Position numbers and translations under genes: made by a program
Assembly (NCBI GenBank): GCA_020845705.1
Contig: JADLFH010000040.1
Span: 62,001 to 126,000, forward strand
DNA: 64,000 nucleotides
Source: Microthrixaceae bacterium
GTDB taxonomy: Bacteria > Actinomycetota > Acidimicrobiia > Acidimicrobiales > Microtrichaceae
Reading direction: 5' to 3'
The notes under the pieces: generated by a model
Told to the model about the DNA's origin: nothing
Databases searched by the model: none
What the model saw: the letters and a program-made list of their open reading frames with translations, nothing else
Part shown: positions 1 to 9,422 of the stretch, one piece after another
Layout: each line of letters begins with the position of its first letter
How positions within the stretch are numbered: the first letter of the stretch is position 1

Positions 1-1716
1 ATGAGCGCCTCGATCACCGTCGGTGAACTTCTGGTCCGCTGCCTTCAGCTCGAAGGCGTGGACTTCATGTGCGGGATAGTCGATGGGGCCCACATACCCT
101 TCGTGCGCCACCTCGACGCGTACGGCATCCGCTACGTCAACACCCGCCACGAGGAGGCGGCCGCACACATCGCGGAGTCCTACACGCGACTCACGCATCG
201 GCCCGCCGTCGTGATCGGCAACCCCGGCCCCGGCGGCGCCAACGCCCTCGCCGGGCTGACCAGCGCTCATGGCGAAGGACACCCGGTGGTCGCCATCGCC
301 TGCACACGCCGCGCCGCGGTGAACTCGCCCGACCGCGGCGGCGCCTGGCAGGCAACCGACCTGGTGGCGATGGCGCGGCCCATCACCAAGTTCGCCGCGT
401 TGATCTCCCGGGCCGACCGGGTGCCGGATCTGGTGCGCGCAGCATTCCGGGCCGCGACCGTCGGTCGTCACGGACCTGCCTTCCTGGCCATCCCCGACGA
501 GCTGCTCAACGAGGAGATCGACCTCGGGCCGCTGCGGGTCACACCAGCGACCCACAACCGGGTCCTCAACGTAGGCGCAGGCGACCCGGGCCTGATCGCG
601 GCCGCAGCCGAGCGCCTGGCTGCGGCGCAGCGACCGCTGCTGTTCGCGGGCAAGGGTGTGTTGTGGTCGGAGGCTTCCGGCGCTTTCGTCCAGCTGGGCG
701 ATCATCTGGCCGCGGCGATGAGCACTACCTTGGGCGCCCGGGGCGCGGTGCCCGAAGATCATCCGCGCTACTTCCACATCGCGGATGCAACCACCCTGCG
801 CGCGGTACGAAACGACGCCGATGTGGTGCTGGTGGTCGGCGCACGCCTGGGCGAGTACGACGGTTGGGGCATGCCGCCCGCATGGGGTGAGCCCGACGAG
901 CAGTTCACCATCCACATCGACGCGGATCCGATGTCGATCGGCCTCAACCGGCCGGTGGACCTGCCGATCGTCGCCGACGCCCGAGCCGCGCTGGAAGCAC
1001 TCGGCGCCGAGGTCCGCGCCCGTTGCGAGCCACGCAAGGAGTTGGCCGGTGCGGCGCGATACGCGGAGCTGCACGACGAGGCGGTGGCCAACGCTGCGCC
1101 GGCCGTGCTCGCCGAGCCGGCCCGCGGGGTGAACCCGGGCCAAATGGTCATGGCAGCGCGCGATGCCTTCCCACGCGACGCAGTGGTCGTGGTCGACGGG
1201 GGCAACACCACCCTGTGGAGCGTCGCTCTGAACCCGGTCTACGTGCCCGACTCGTTCCTCTACTCCGTGAAGATGGGCTACCTCGGCACGGGCCTACCCT
1301 TCGCCATCGGGGCGAAGTTGGCTGCGCCGCAGCGGCCCGTGTACCTGATCTCGGGCGACGGAGCATTCGGGTTCAACGCCATGGAGTTGGAGACCGCACT
1401 GCGGGAGGGCACTCCGGTCGTCTGCATCGTCGCCGCGGACGACGGCTGGGGCATGGAACGTACCGCGCACCGCTTCGGCGGCGTGCCCGACGATCAGGTT
1501 CACGGGACCGAGCTGTCGGCATCGGTCCGCTACGACGATCTGGCCCGGGCGCTGGGATGCCACGGTGAACTGGTCGAGTCCATCGCCGAGCTGGCCCCCG
1601 CCGTCGAGCGTTCGGTCGCCTCAGGCCTCCCCTCGGTGATCCACGTGCGCATCGACCCCGACCTGAACGCGAACCCCATCGGCTACGAGCAGTTCCGTGC
1701 TGCACGCACCTACTGA
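1..1716 (+). CDS. Thiamine-pyrophosphate-dependent enzyme (acetolactate synthase/benzoylformate decarboxylase-like)
   Basis: 571 aa ORF; N-terminal TPP-binding HEEAAAHIAESYTR..GNPGPGGANALAGL and C-terminal ISGDGAFGFNAMELETA motifs; begins with ATG at base 1. Confidence 0.85.
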   Translation: MSASITVGELLVRCLQLEGVDFMCGIVDGAHIPFVRHLDAYGIRYVNTRHEEAAAHIAESYTRLTHRPAVVIGNPGPGGANALAGLTSAHGEGHPVVAIACTRRAAVNSPDRGGAWQATDLVAMARPITKFAALISRADRVPDLVRAAFRAATVGRHGPAFLAIPDELLNEEIDLGPLRVTPATHNRVLNVGAGDPGLIAAAAERLAAAQRPLLFAGKGVLWSEASGAFVQLGDHLAAAMSTTLGARGAVPEDHPRYFHIADATTLRAVRNDADVVLVVGARLGEYDGWGMPPAWGEPDEQFTIHIDADPMSIGLNRPVDLPIVADARAALEALGAEVRARCEPRKELAGAARYAELHDEAVANAAPAVLAEPARGVNPGQMVMAARDAFPRDAVVVVDGGNTTLWSVALNPVYVPDSFLYSVKMGYLGTGLPFAIGAKLAAPQRPVYLISGDGAFGFNAMELETALREGTPVVCIVAADDGWGMERTAHRFGGVPDDQVHGTELSASVRYDDLARALGCHGELVESIAELAPAVERSVASGLPSVIHVRIDPDLNANPIGYEQFRAARTY

Positions 1717-1731
1717 GACCACCCCGCTGCA

Positions 1732-2748
1732 ATGACCGAACACCGCCCTTCCTCTGTGTTCATCACCGGAGCGAACGGGTTCGTGGGTCGTGCGCTCGCG
1801 GAGCGTTTCCGGGCCGAGGGAGTCGAGGTTCGCGGGGTGGACGTGTCGGCCGATCCCGACCACGGAGTCGTGGCGGGCGACATCGCCGACCCGTCCACCT
1901 GGAGCCACGCACTCGCCGGCGCCGAGGTGGCCATCCACACTGCCGCGATCGTCTCGAACAACATCGCCACCGAACGCGCCTGGCACATCAACGTGGTGGG
2001 CACACAGCGCGTGTTGGATGCTGCGGCGCACGCGGGCGTGGGCCGGTTCGTGCAGATCTCGACGATGGGTGTCACCCGCTTCGCCCACGCTCACCCCGAC
2101 GCTGCCCGCCGCTTTCTGCCCGACCGTGAGCTGGACGAGCGTTGGCCGCTCATGCCCACCGGCAACCCCTACACCGACACGAAGATCACCGCGGAACACC
2201 TGGTGCTGGCTGCCCACGCCGCCGGAGAGCAGTCGTGTTGTGTGATCCGCCCGGCTGACATATATGGGCCGGGTTGTCGCCCGTGGGTGCTGGAGCCGAT
2301 CGCGGCGCTGCGATCGGGACGCTTCCTGCTGCCGGCCCGGGGCAAGGGCCTGTTCACCCCCATCTACATCGACGACCTGGTCGACGGAATCGTCACGACC
2401 GCGACCCACCCCGCTGCTACGGGCCAGATCTTCAACCTGGGCGGCGAGTCGCCCGTCACCACCCTCGAGTACTTCGGTCACTTCACACGGATGTTGGGGA
2501 TGGACGATCCGCCGCGGAGCGCGCCGACATCGGTGGCCGTCGCCGCGGCGGAGGCCGCCCGACTGGTCGCGGTCGCGCGGCGACGACACACCGAGCTGGG
2601 GCGTGGGGTCATGTTGATGTTGGCCAAGACGCGTGGCGTGTCCAACGAGAAGGCACACCGGGTCCTGGGCTGGTGGCCGAAGGTGGACCTCGACGAGGGG
2701 ATGCGCCGGGTGGAGGCCTGGCTTCGCTCCGAGGGTCACCTCGGCTGA
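1732..2748 (+). CDS. NAD(P)-dependent epimerase/dehydratase (3-beta-HSD-like extended SDR)
   Basis: FITGANGFVGRALAERF Rossmann motif, YTDTKITAE active-site region. Confidence 0.85.
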   Translation: MTEHRPSSVFITGANGFVGRALAERFRAEGVEVRGVDVSADPDHGVVAGDIADPSTWSHALAGAEVAIHTAAIVSNNIATERAWHINVVGTQRVLDAAAHAGVGRFVQISTMGVTRFAHAHPDAARRFLPDRELDERWPLMPTGNPYTDTKITAEHLVLAAHAAGEQSCCVIRPADIYGPGCRPWVLEPIAALRSGRFLLPARGKGLFTPIYIDDLVDGIVTTATHPAATGQIFNLGGESPVTTLEYFGHFTRMLGMDDPPRSAPTSVAVAAAEAARLVAVARRRHTELGRGVMLMLAKTRGVSNEKAHRVLGWWPKVDLDEGMRRVEAWLRSEGHLG

Positions 2749-2749
2749 A

Positions 2750-3367
2750 CTATTCGCCCATCCGCGGAACGACACGTTCGACCAACGAGAGCAGCGTGCC
2801 GTGCAACAGACGAGCAGCTTGCTCTCGGTCGATGGAGCGCTCCGCAATCCACTCGTCGGTGACGGCTCGGGCGAATGCCGCGTAGGCACGAAGGGCGCTC
2901 CGCAACAGATCGCGGTCCAGGTCGTCCGGAAAGGGGACCTCCACGAGCATCCGCTCCACGAGATCGTCGCGCGCGGACCGCAGAACGTCGTCGAGGTCCG
3001 ACGCGCCGAGCACTCCCCCGCCGCCCGACCACAGGCCACCTGCCGACTCGATCATCCGCAACCAGCTGTCCACCGAGGCGCGCAGCACTCCTGCAAGGTC
3101 GCCCGCAGCCCCCTCGGGCACCAGTCGAGCCTCAGGAGGGATGCGCGCTGCCGCCTCAACCACGGCCAGGTACAGATCTCGCTTCGAACCGAAGTAGTGG
3201 TGCAGCAGGCCGCGGGTCACCGAGGCCGCACACGCCACCTGCTCGAGCGATACCGCTGAGTACTCGTTGTCACGGAACATGCGCGTGGCAACGTCGAGGA
3301 TCTGTTGGCGTCGAGCATCGGGATCCAGCCGGGTGCGCCGCCGCTCTTCCACCCCGACGACGCTAAC
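2750..3367 (-). CDS. TetR/AcrR family transcriptional regulator
   Basis: ILDVATRMFRDNEYSAVSLEQVACAASVTRGLLHHYFGSKRDLYLAVV; start trimmed to internal GTG of the longer ORF (2750..3502). Confidence 0.85.
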   Translation of the reverse strand, partial: VSVVGVEERRRTRLDPDARRQQILDVATRMFRDNEYSAVSLEQVACAASVTRGLLHHYFGSKRDLYLAVVEAAARIPPEARLVPEGAAGDLAGVLRASVDSWLRMIESAGGLWSGGGGVLGASDLDDVLRSARDDLVERMLVEVPFPDDLDRDLLRSALRAYAAFARAVTDEWIAERSIDREQAARLLHGTLLSLVERVVPRMGE

Positions 3368-3391
3368 CGTTGCCCCCCGCCACCCCTTGTG

Positions 3392-3405
3392 CGAACATTT
3401 GTTCG
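3392..3405. promoter_or_regulatory. Putative LexA/SOS box CGAAC-ATTT-GTTCG
   Basis: Perfect 5-bp dyad with 4-nt spacer, matches actinobacterial TCGAAC-N4-GTTCGA core; last base is first base of dinB GTG start. Confidence 0.75.
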
Positions 3406-4598
3406 TGTCATCTGTCGCCCACGTCCTCCACGCCGATCTCGACGCGTTCTTCGCCTCGGTCGAACAGCGCGACGACCCGGCCCTGAGGGGCCGTCCGGTC
3501 ATTGTGGGAGGCGGAGTCGTGTTGGCGGCGAGCTACGAGGCCCGTGCCTACGGAGTGCGCAGCGCGATGGGCGGCACCCAGGCACGGCGCCTCTGTCCAC
3601 ACGCGGTGGTGGTCTCGCCTCGTTTCACCGCCTACACCGAGGCGTCCCGTGCCGTGTTCAGGATCTTCGAGGACACCACACCACTGGTCGAGGGGATCTC
3701 GATCGACGAGGCATTCCTCGACGTGGGTGGCCTGCGCCGCAGCGGTGGCGAGCCCGTCGAGATCGCGCGGTGCCTCCGCCGGCGCGTCCGCGACGAGGTC
3801 GATCTTCCGATCACGGTCGGCATCGCCACCTCGAAGTTCCTCGCCAAGGTGGCAAGTGCGGTCGGCAAACCCGACGGTCTGTTGCACATCCCCGCAGGCG
3901 AGGAGCTCGACTTCCTCCACCCGCTGCCCGTCGAGCGGCTCTGGGGCGTCGGCCCGAAGACCGCAGCAAAGCTCCACGACAAGGGACTCCGCACCGTGGG
4001 CCAGGTCGCGGCCGTCCCAGAGAAGGCCCTGGCAGCGATGCTCGGCGGGGCGGCTGCACACCACCTGCATGCGCTCGCCAACCACCGCGACCCACGGCGC
4101 GTCGAGAGGGGACGGCGGCGCCGCTCGATCGGATCACAACGCGCCCTGGGCAGAGGGCGACACGACCCGTCGGAGATCGACGCGATCCTCGTCGGCCTCG
4201 TCGACCGCGTGACCCGACGACTGCGTGACGGCTGCCGTGTGGGGAGAACCGTGGTTCTGCGCATCCGCTTCGACGACTTCTCTCGCATCTCCCGTTCGCA
4301 CACTCTCGCCCGCCCCACCTCCCGGACAGATGCGATCCTCACGGTCCTGCGCCGCCTGCTCACCGATGCGATTCCCCAGATCAAAGCTGATGGCATCACC
4401 CTCCTGGGCGTCTCTGTCACCCAGCTCGACGGCGACGACGCCGTCCAGCTCGAGCTGCCCTTCGATCGCCGCAGGGAGAACGATCGCTTGGACGGCGCGC
4501 TCGACGAAGTGCGCCGTCGCTTCGGAGCCGACGCAGTCACCCGTGCCGTTCTCGTCGGTCGGGATGCGGGCTGGTCGATGCCCACGTTGCCCGATTGA
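3405..4598 (+). CDS. dinB: DNA polymerase IV (Y-family)
   Basis: HADLDAFFASVEQRDDPALRGRPVIVGGGVVLAASYEARAYGVRSAM; ISIDEAFLDV; GTG start at 3405. Confidence 0.93.
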   Translation: MSSVAHVLHADLDAFFASVEQRDDPALRGRPVIVGGGVVLAASYEARAYGVRSAMGGTQARRLCPHAVVVSPRFTAYTEASRAVFRIFEDTTPLVEGISIDEAFLDVGGLRRSGGEPVEIARCLRRRVRDEVDLPITVGIATSKFLAKVASAVGKPDGLLHIPAGEELDFLHPLPVERLWGVGPKTAAKLHDKGLRTVGQVAAVPEKALAAMLGGAAAHHLHALANHRDPRRVERGRRRRSIGSQRALGRGRHDPSEIDAILVGLVDRVTRRLRDGCRVGRTVVLRIRFDDFSRISRSHTLARPTSRTDAILTVLRRLLTDAIPQIKADGITLLGVSVTQLDGDDAVQLELPFDRRRENDRLDGALDEVRRRFGADAVTRAVLVGRDAGWSMPTLPD

Positions 4599-4647
4599 GC
4601 CACCTCGGATTGGCACACCGCGTGGGGCCGTGTGACAGCCTGCAACC

Positions 4648-5469
4648 ATGAGTCGCTTCCTCACCGATACGTCGGTGACCCGCATCGATGAAGGGCGTTA
4701 CCGCGCCAAGGTGGACCGAGGCTGGTGGATCGTCGTCGGCCCCAACGGTGGGTATGTAGCCGCCCTGATGGCTCGGGCGATCACCGCGGAGATCCGACAC
4801 AGCGAACCCGACGACCAGGCGAAGCGCCTTCGCTCCCTCACGGTCCACTACCTGCGTCCCCCTGCCGTGGGCGACGTCGCGATCGACGTGGTGGTTGAGC
4901 GGCGCGGCCGACGCGTGAGCGCCGTGACCGCCCGCATGTCCCAGGACGACGCCCTGCTGGTTGTGGCCGTTGCCGCGGTCGGCGCACCCCGCGAGGCGTA
5001 CGCGTTCAGCGAGATCGACCCGCCGTCGGCACCTTCCCCCGAGGAGTTGCCGTGGGTGGAACCGCCCGACGAGGACGCAGCAGTGGTGCCGATCAACGCT
5101 CGATACCAGATCCTGCCGTGCGTGGGCTCCGCGAGCGCACAACAGCCACCAGCGGATGGCCCCCTGCCCGCGGTAAGCGGAGGCTGGCTGCGATTCGGCG
5201 AACCCACCCCGATCGACGAGGTCGCCCTCACCGCAATCACCGACGCATGGTTCCCGCCCGTGTTCCACCGGGCGAACGAGCCTCTGGCGGTGCCGACGGT
5301 CGACCTCACCATCCACATCCATCAACTCCCCGCCGACCCAATGGACTGGGTGCTGGTCCGCTTCGCCAGTCCGATGGCGCATGACGGATACATGGTGGAG
5401 GACGGTGAGATCTGGGACCGCGCCGGCAACCTGCTGGCGGTCTGCCGACAACTCGCGATCATCCTCTGA
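4648..5469 (+). CDS. Acyl-CoA thioesterase (TesB-like double hotdog)
   Basis: WWIVVGPNGGYVAALMARAI...LTVHYLRPPAVGDVAIDVVVERRGRRVSAVTARMSQ. Confidence 0.8.
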   Translation: MSRFLTDTSVTRIDEGRYRAKVDRGWWIVVGPNGGYVAALMARAITAEIRHSEPDDQAKRLRSLTVHYLRPPAVGDVAIDVVVERRGRRVSAVTARMSQDDALLVVAVAAVGAPREAYAFSEIDPPSAPSPEELPWVEPPDEDAAVVPINARYQILPCVGSASAQQPPADGPLPAVSGGWLRFGEPTPIDEVALTAITDAWFPPVFHRANEPLAVPTVDLTIHIHQLPADPMDWVLVRFASPMAHDGYMVEDGEIWDRAGNLLAVCRQLAIIL

Positions 5470-5472
5470 CCC

Positions 5473-5747
5473 GGCTGCCAGACCCACCTCCACCGAAAGG
5501 GACGGCAAGCGGGTCTACGAGCTGACCGACGAGGGTCGAACCGAGGCGACCGAAAGGATCGAGCAAGCCGGTGGGCCCCCGTGGGGGGGGTGGCGACGGC
5601 AGCGGCGGTCTGCGCGCCGCGGTGACGGCCCTTGGGGCGGCAGCGCGTCAGGTGGGCACAGCCGGCAGCGCAGCGCAGGTCGAGCGGGCAGTTGCGATCA
5701 TCACCGACGCACGCAAGCAGCTCTACCGGCTTCTCGCCGAGGACTGA
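5473..5747 (+). pseudogene. PadR-family regulator C-terminal remnant, 5'-truncated and frameshifted
   Basis: STERDGKRVYELTDEGRTEATERIEQAGG in one frame, GLRAAVTALGAAARQVGTAGSAAQVERAVAIITDARKQLYRLLAED* in the +1 frame; shift at a G8 run (5583-5590); no winged-helix N-terminus. Confidence 0.7.
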
Positions 5748-5768
5748 GACGGCCTTTCGCCGGGCTCA
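5746..5768. terminator. Short hairpin between convergent genes
   Basis: GAGaCGGC-CTTTC-GCCGgGCTC. Confidence 0.4.
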
Positions 5769-6557
5769 GCCCACCGAGTACGCGGCCATCGAGAACGAGC
5801 CGTACGCGTGGCCATCGGTGACCACACGGGCCGCCAGACCCTCCTCCACGGCGACACCCGCGACATAAGCCAGCGGCATGTAGTGGTCGGGTGTCGGAAC
5901 GGCCAGGTGGTAGGCGTCGTGGGCGGCGAGTCCACCGACAACAGCGGGATCGGTGGTCATCGCCGCACGCACCGCATCGTCGAAGGACTCGGCCCAGCCG
6001 TGCGCAGCGTCGACCTTCGACCAGTCGGCGAACCGGAAGTTGTGCACCACGTTGCCGCTGGCGACCACCAGCACACCCTCGTGGCGCAAGCCGGCCAGTC
6101 GCCTGCCCAACTCGAGGTGCTGGTCCCAGGTCTTGGTCGCATCCACCGAGAGCTGCAATATCGGGACGTCCGCATCGGGGAGAAGGTGGGCCAGGACCGA
6201 CCACGCCCCGTGGTCGATACCCCAACTGTCCCGATCGAGCCCGACCCATGACGGAGCCAGCGCCGCCGCCACCTCCTCGGCCACCGCGGGCGCGCCGGGC
6301 GCCGGGTACTCGAACGCGAAGAGCTCAGAGGGGAAACCGTAGAAATCGTGGATGGTCCGCGGTCTCTCCATGGCTGTGATGGCGCTGTGCCCGATGAACC
6401 AGTGGGCCGAGACGACCAGCACCGCCCGCGGTCTCGGCAGCGTCGCTCCCAGCTCCCGCCACGCGAGGGTCCAGCGGTTCAGCTCCAGTGTGTTCATCGG
6501 GCTGCCATGACCGATGAACACCGCGGGTTGGACTGAAGTGTCGGTGTCGGCACTCAT
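5766..6557 (-). CDS. ygiD: 4,5-DOPA-extradiol-dioxygenase-like protein (class III ring-cleavage)
   Basis: FIGHGSPMNTLELN..W..LG..LPRPRAVLVVSAHW; DHGAWSVL; SGNVVHN. Confidence 0.88.
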   Translation of the reverse strand: MSADTDTSVQPAVFIGHGSPMNTLELNRWTLAWRELGATLPRPRAVLVVSAHWFIGHSAITAMERPRTIHDFYGFPSELFAFEYPAPGAPAVAEEVAAALAPSWVGLDRDSWGIDHGAWSVLAHLLPDADVPILQLSVDATKTWDQHLELGRRLAGLRHEGVLVVASGNVVHNFRFADWSKVDAAHGWAESFDDAVRAAMTTDPAVVGGLAAHDAYHLAVPTPDHYMPLAYVAGVAVEEGLAARVVTDGHAYGSFSMAAYSVG

Positions 6558-8188
6558 CGTCGCGGCATCGCACGCGCCGCCAACCCGGGGAGGTCCAAAC
6601 CCGGCGACAGCGTGCCGAAGAGCCCCCCGTGGTCTCCGTCGAGGCGCGAGGCGATCCAGGCGTCTGCCACCGCTGGGTCGCCGTGACGCACCAACAACGA
6701 CCCCGCCCAGGTGAGCGCCATCCGTTCGACCAACCGCCGCGCTCCCGCCTCGGGTTCATCCAGGGACACCAGCGAATCGCGCATCGCCGCGATGGCGGCA
6801 TCGAGACGCCGATCTGCACCGAGGCCGAGCTCGACCTCGGCAATGAACTCCTTCGCTCCCTGGGGTGCGCGCATCAGTGCGCGCAGAACGTCGAGGGCGA
6901 TGACGTTGCCGGATCCCTCCCATATCGCGTTCACCGGCGACTCCCGAAACAGGCGAGGCATCACCGACTCCTCGACATAGCCGTTGCCGCCCAGGCACTC
7001 CATCGCCTCTCGGACCACCTCGCTGCAACGCTTGGTCACCGAGTACTTGGCCACTGGCGTGGCGACGCGGGCGAAACCGGCCTCGGTCGAATCCGCAACG
7101 GCGCGGTCGAAGGCCCCGGAGAGCCGGCCCATCATCAGCGTGGCCGCTTCCACCTCCACCTCGATGTCGGCGATGACGTTCTGCATCACCGGCTGGTCCG
7201 CCAGCCGGTGACCGAACGCGTGGCGGTGCGCGACGTGCCACGCCGCCTGGGTGACGGCCTGGCGCATGAGCGCGGTGGATCCGACCACACAGTCCATTCG
7301 TGTGTGGCTGACCATCTCGATGATCGTCGCCACGCCGCGGCCCTCCTCCCCCACCCGGTGGGCGAACGCCCCGTCGAACTCCACCTCCGACGACGCGTTG
7401 GACCGGTTGCCGAGCTTGTCCTTGAGTCGTTGCAGCCGCAGCCCGTTGCGCGTCCCGTCGGGAAGGACCCGCGGCAACAGGAAGCAGGTGAGACCCCCTG
7501 GTGCCTGGGCCAGCACCAGGTATGCGTCGCACATCGGAGCGGACAGGAACCACTTGTGACCGACCAGGGAGTAGGTGGCACCACCCTCGATCGGGGTCGC
7601 CACAGTCGAGTTCGACCGCACGTCGGAGCCACCCTGCTTCTCGGTCATCCCCATTCCGAGGATCACACCGGCCTTCCGTTCCAGCGGGACGAGGCGGGGG
7701 TCGTATGAGCGGGTGAGGATGCGAGGCTCCCATTCGGCCGCGAGCGACTCCTCGACCCGCAGCGCCGGCACGACCGAGGTGGTCATCGAGATCGGACAGC
7801 CGTGGCCCGCTTCGATCTGGCTGATGAGCATGAAGTAAGCGTCACGGACCACCCTGCCGCCTTCCCCCGCGGCGCGTTCGAAGGGCAGGCTGTGGAGTCC
7901 GTTCGCCACGGACTGGCCCATGAAGTGATGCCACGACGGGTGGTAGTCGACCTCGTCGACGCGGTTTCCGAAGCGGTCGTGGGTTTGCAGTCGTGGCGTC
8001 TGGGTGTTGGCAAGGGCCGCCGCGTGGTACGACTCGGCGGAGCTCACCGACCACCCGAACGCCGCCAGGTCGGCCGACGCCCACCCGCCCCCCTCCCGCT
8101 CGACGGCGGCGGCCAGCACCGGGTCGCTGCCGTAGAGGTCGTAGTTCTCCAGTGGAGGTGGCTGGTTGGTCACCTCGTGGGTAGCCAT
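6554..8188 (-). CDS. aidB: AidB-like acyl-CoA dehydrogenase
   Basis: THEVTNQPPPLENYDLYGSDPVL N-terminus typical of AidB; GMGMTEKQGGSDVRSN; ACAD fold motifs. Confidence 0.88.
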   Translation of the reverse strand: MATHEVTNQPPPLENYDLYGSDPVLAAAVEREGGGWASADLAAFGWSVSSAESYHAAALANTQTPRLQTHDRFGNRVDEVDYHPSWHHFMGQSVANGLHSLPFERAAGEGGRVVRDAYFMLISQIEAGHGCPISMTTSVVPALRVEESLAAEWEPRILTRSYDPRLVPLERKAGVILGMGMTEKQGGSDVRSNSTVATPIEGGATYSLVGHKWFLSAPMCDAYLVLAQAPGGLTCFLLPRVLPDGTRNGLRLQRLKDKLGNRSNASSEVEFDGAFAHRVGEEGRGVATIIEMVSHTRMDCVVGSTALMRQAVTQAAWHVAHRHAFGHRLADQPVMQNVIADIEVEVEAATLMMGRLSGAFDRAVADSTEAGFARVATPVAKYSVTKRCSEVVREAMECLGGNGYVEESVMPRLFRESPVNAIWEGSGNVIALDVLRALMRAPQGAKEFIAEVELGLGADRRLDAAIAAMRDSLVSLDEPEAGARRLVERMALTWAGSLLVRHGDPAVADAWIASRLDGDHGGLFGTLSPGLDLPGLAARAMPRR

Positions 8189-8195
8189 CAGCCGG

Positions 8196-8201
8196 ACCCT
8201 A
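8196..8201 (-). promoter_or_regulatory. -10 element TAGGGT, 7 nt upstream of aidB ATG (leaderless-type)
   Basis: TAGGGT-ccggctg-ATG on minus strand. Confidence 0.45.
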
Positions 8202-8379
8202 CCCCGCCGGAGGGGCTTGACGAGGTGCTGACCTACAGCTCACAGCCCGCACCAACCCGCGGGGACAGCTCCCCCTGATCCGAGCACATCTCCCCCCTCC
8301 GAGGGGGCGACACCGTACACGGCCTCCGGTACAAACAGGCCTACGCCCGTGCAACGGGGTCAGCTGAGGGGATCAGGCC

Positions 8380-8988
8380 ATGTCCACCGAGATCGATCGT
8401 CCATCCACGCGACACGCTGCGCGGAGGCTGCGCGCACCGCTTGTCGTGCTCGCCGCCATGTGTGCCCTGATGGGGGCGGCGTGCACATCGACGCCACCGT
8501 CGCCGCCGGCGGGCGGTGGTGGCCTGGAGATCGACTTCGGGCCGCTCACGATCCCCCTTCCCCCCATCGAGATCCGTCCACCCGCCACCACGATCCCATT
8601 CGGCCTCTGCAACATCTCCTATCGCCCGCCCGGAGTGAACGTCGTCGGCGCGACCCTGACGATCCCCAAGGTTCGGATCGATCCGTCGCTGAGCGTCTTC
8701 ACCGTGCCCAACATCGTCGTCCGCATACCGAAGCTGCGGATTCCGCTCTCCACCATCACCCTGCGATGCGGCTTCTTGGCTTTGCCCGTTCAGGTCGACT
8801 TGCTGATCCCCTCCACGGTCGTGGTGAAGAACGGGACGCTCAACCTCGCGGCGCGGACCATCACGATCCAGGATCCGTCCTTCACCGTGAACGGAGCGGG
8901 ACTGGGAATCCCTGGCCTCGGCGACCTGGTGATCCCGCTGCCGCCGATCATCAACATCCCGCTGCCGACCATGGCCATCCCGTTCTGA
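8380..8988 (+). CDS. Putative lipoprotein with Ile-Pro-rich periodic sequence
   Basis: N-terminal LVVLAAMCALMGAAC lipobox; repeated I-P-x-P strings; SD-like GAGGGG upstream. Confidence 0.7.
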   Translation: MSTEIDRPSTRHAARRLRAPLVVLAAMCALMGAACTSTPPSPPAGGGGLEIDFGPLTIPLPPIEIRPPATTIPFGLCNISYRPPGVNVVGATLTIPKVRIDPSLSVFTVPNIVVRIPKLRIPLSTITLRCGFLALPVQVDLLIPSTVVVKNGTLNLAARTITIQDPSFTVNGAGLGIPGLGDLVIPLPPIINIPLPTMAIPF

Positions 8989-9418
8989 GGTGAGCCCAAC
9001 ACGCCGGATCTCCCGCGTCGGTCCGAGATCGTCGCCAACTCAGCATCACGTCGACACCTGATTCGGATTCCTTCCGTGACGTGACCTGAAGGATGCGGGG
9101 CACCAGCCGCGCGCGCCTGGGGCTCTGCGGGTCGGGTGACTCCCATTGCGTGGCGCAGTCTGCGCTGCACGCACCGTGGTCGGCGGAGAAGTAGGTGAGC
9201 GACATCGCGGGCATCACTGCCAGGTTCGCCGCCTCCGCCGAATCCGCCGGCAGCTCGATCCACCCCTGGATCACCTCGCCGTCCCACTCCCAGACCGGGC
9301 GGACCACGTTGGTCGCGGGTAGGCCGCCAGGTGTCACCGTGGCCGCGACGCACCAACCGATCCGCCCCGCCAGCTTGACGAACTCCGGTGCGACAACGTG
9401 GAGATCCTGGGAATCCAT
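8951..9418 (-). CDS. Pyridoxamine 5'-phosphate oxidase-like FMN-binding protein
   Basis: RIGWCVAATVTPGGLPATNVVRPVWEWDGEVIQGWI...FSADHGACSADCATQWE; C-terminus atypical; overlaps 3' end of the convergent lipoprotein gene. Confidence 0.55.
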   Translation of the reverse strand: MDSQDLHVVAPEFVKLAGRIGWCVAATVTPGGLPATNVVRPVWEWDGEVIQGWIELPADSAEAANLAVMPAMSLTYFSADHGACSADCATQWESPDPQSPRRARLVPRILQVTSRKESESGVDVMLSWRRSRTDAGDPACWAHLRTGWPWSAAGC

Positions 9419-9422
9419 CGAC

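Noticed and set aside
5583-5590. G8 run as a programmed frameshift making a functional PadR
   Set aside because: The N-terminal DNA-binding half is absent, so restoring frame would not give a functional regulator.
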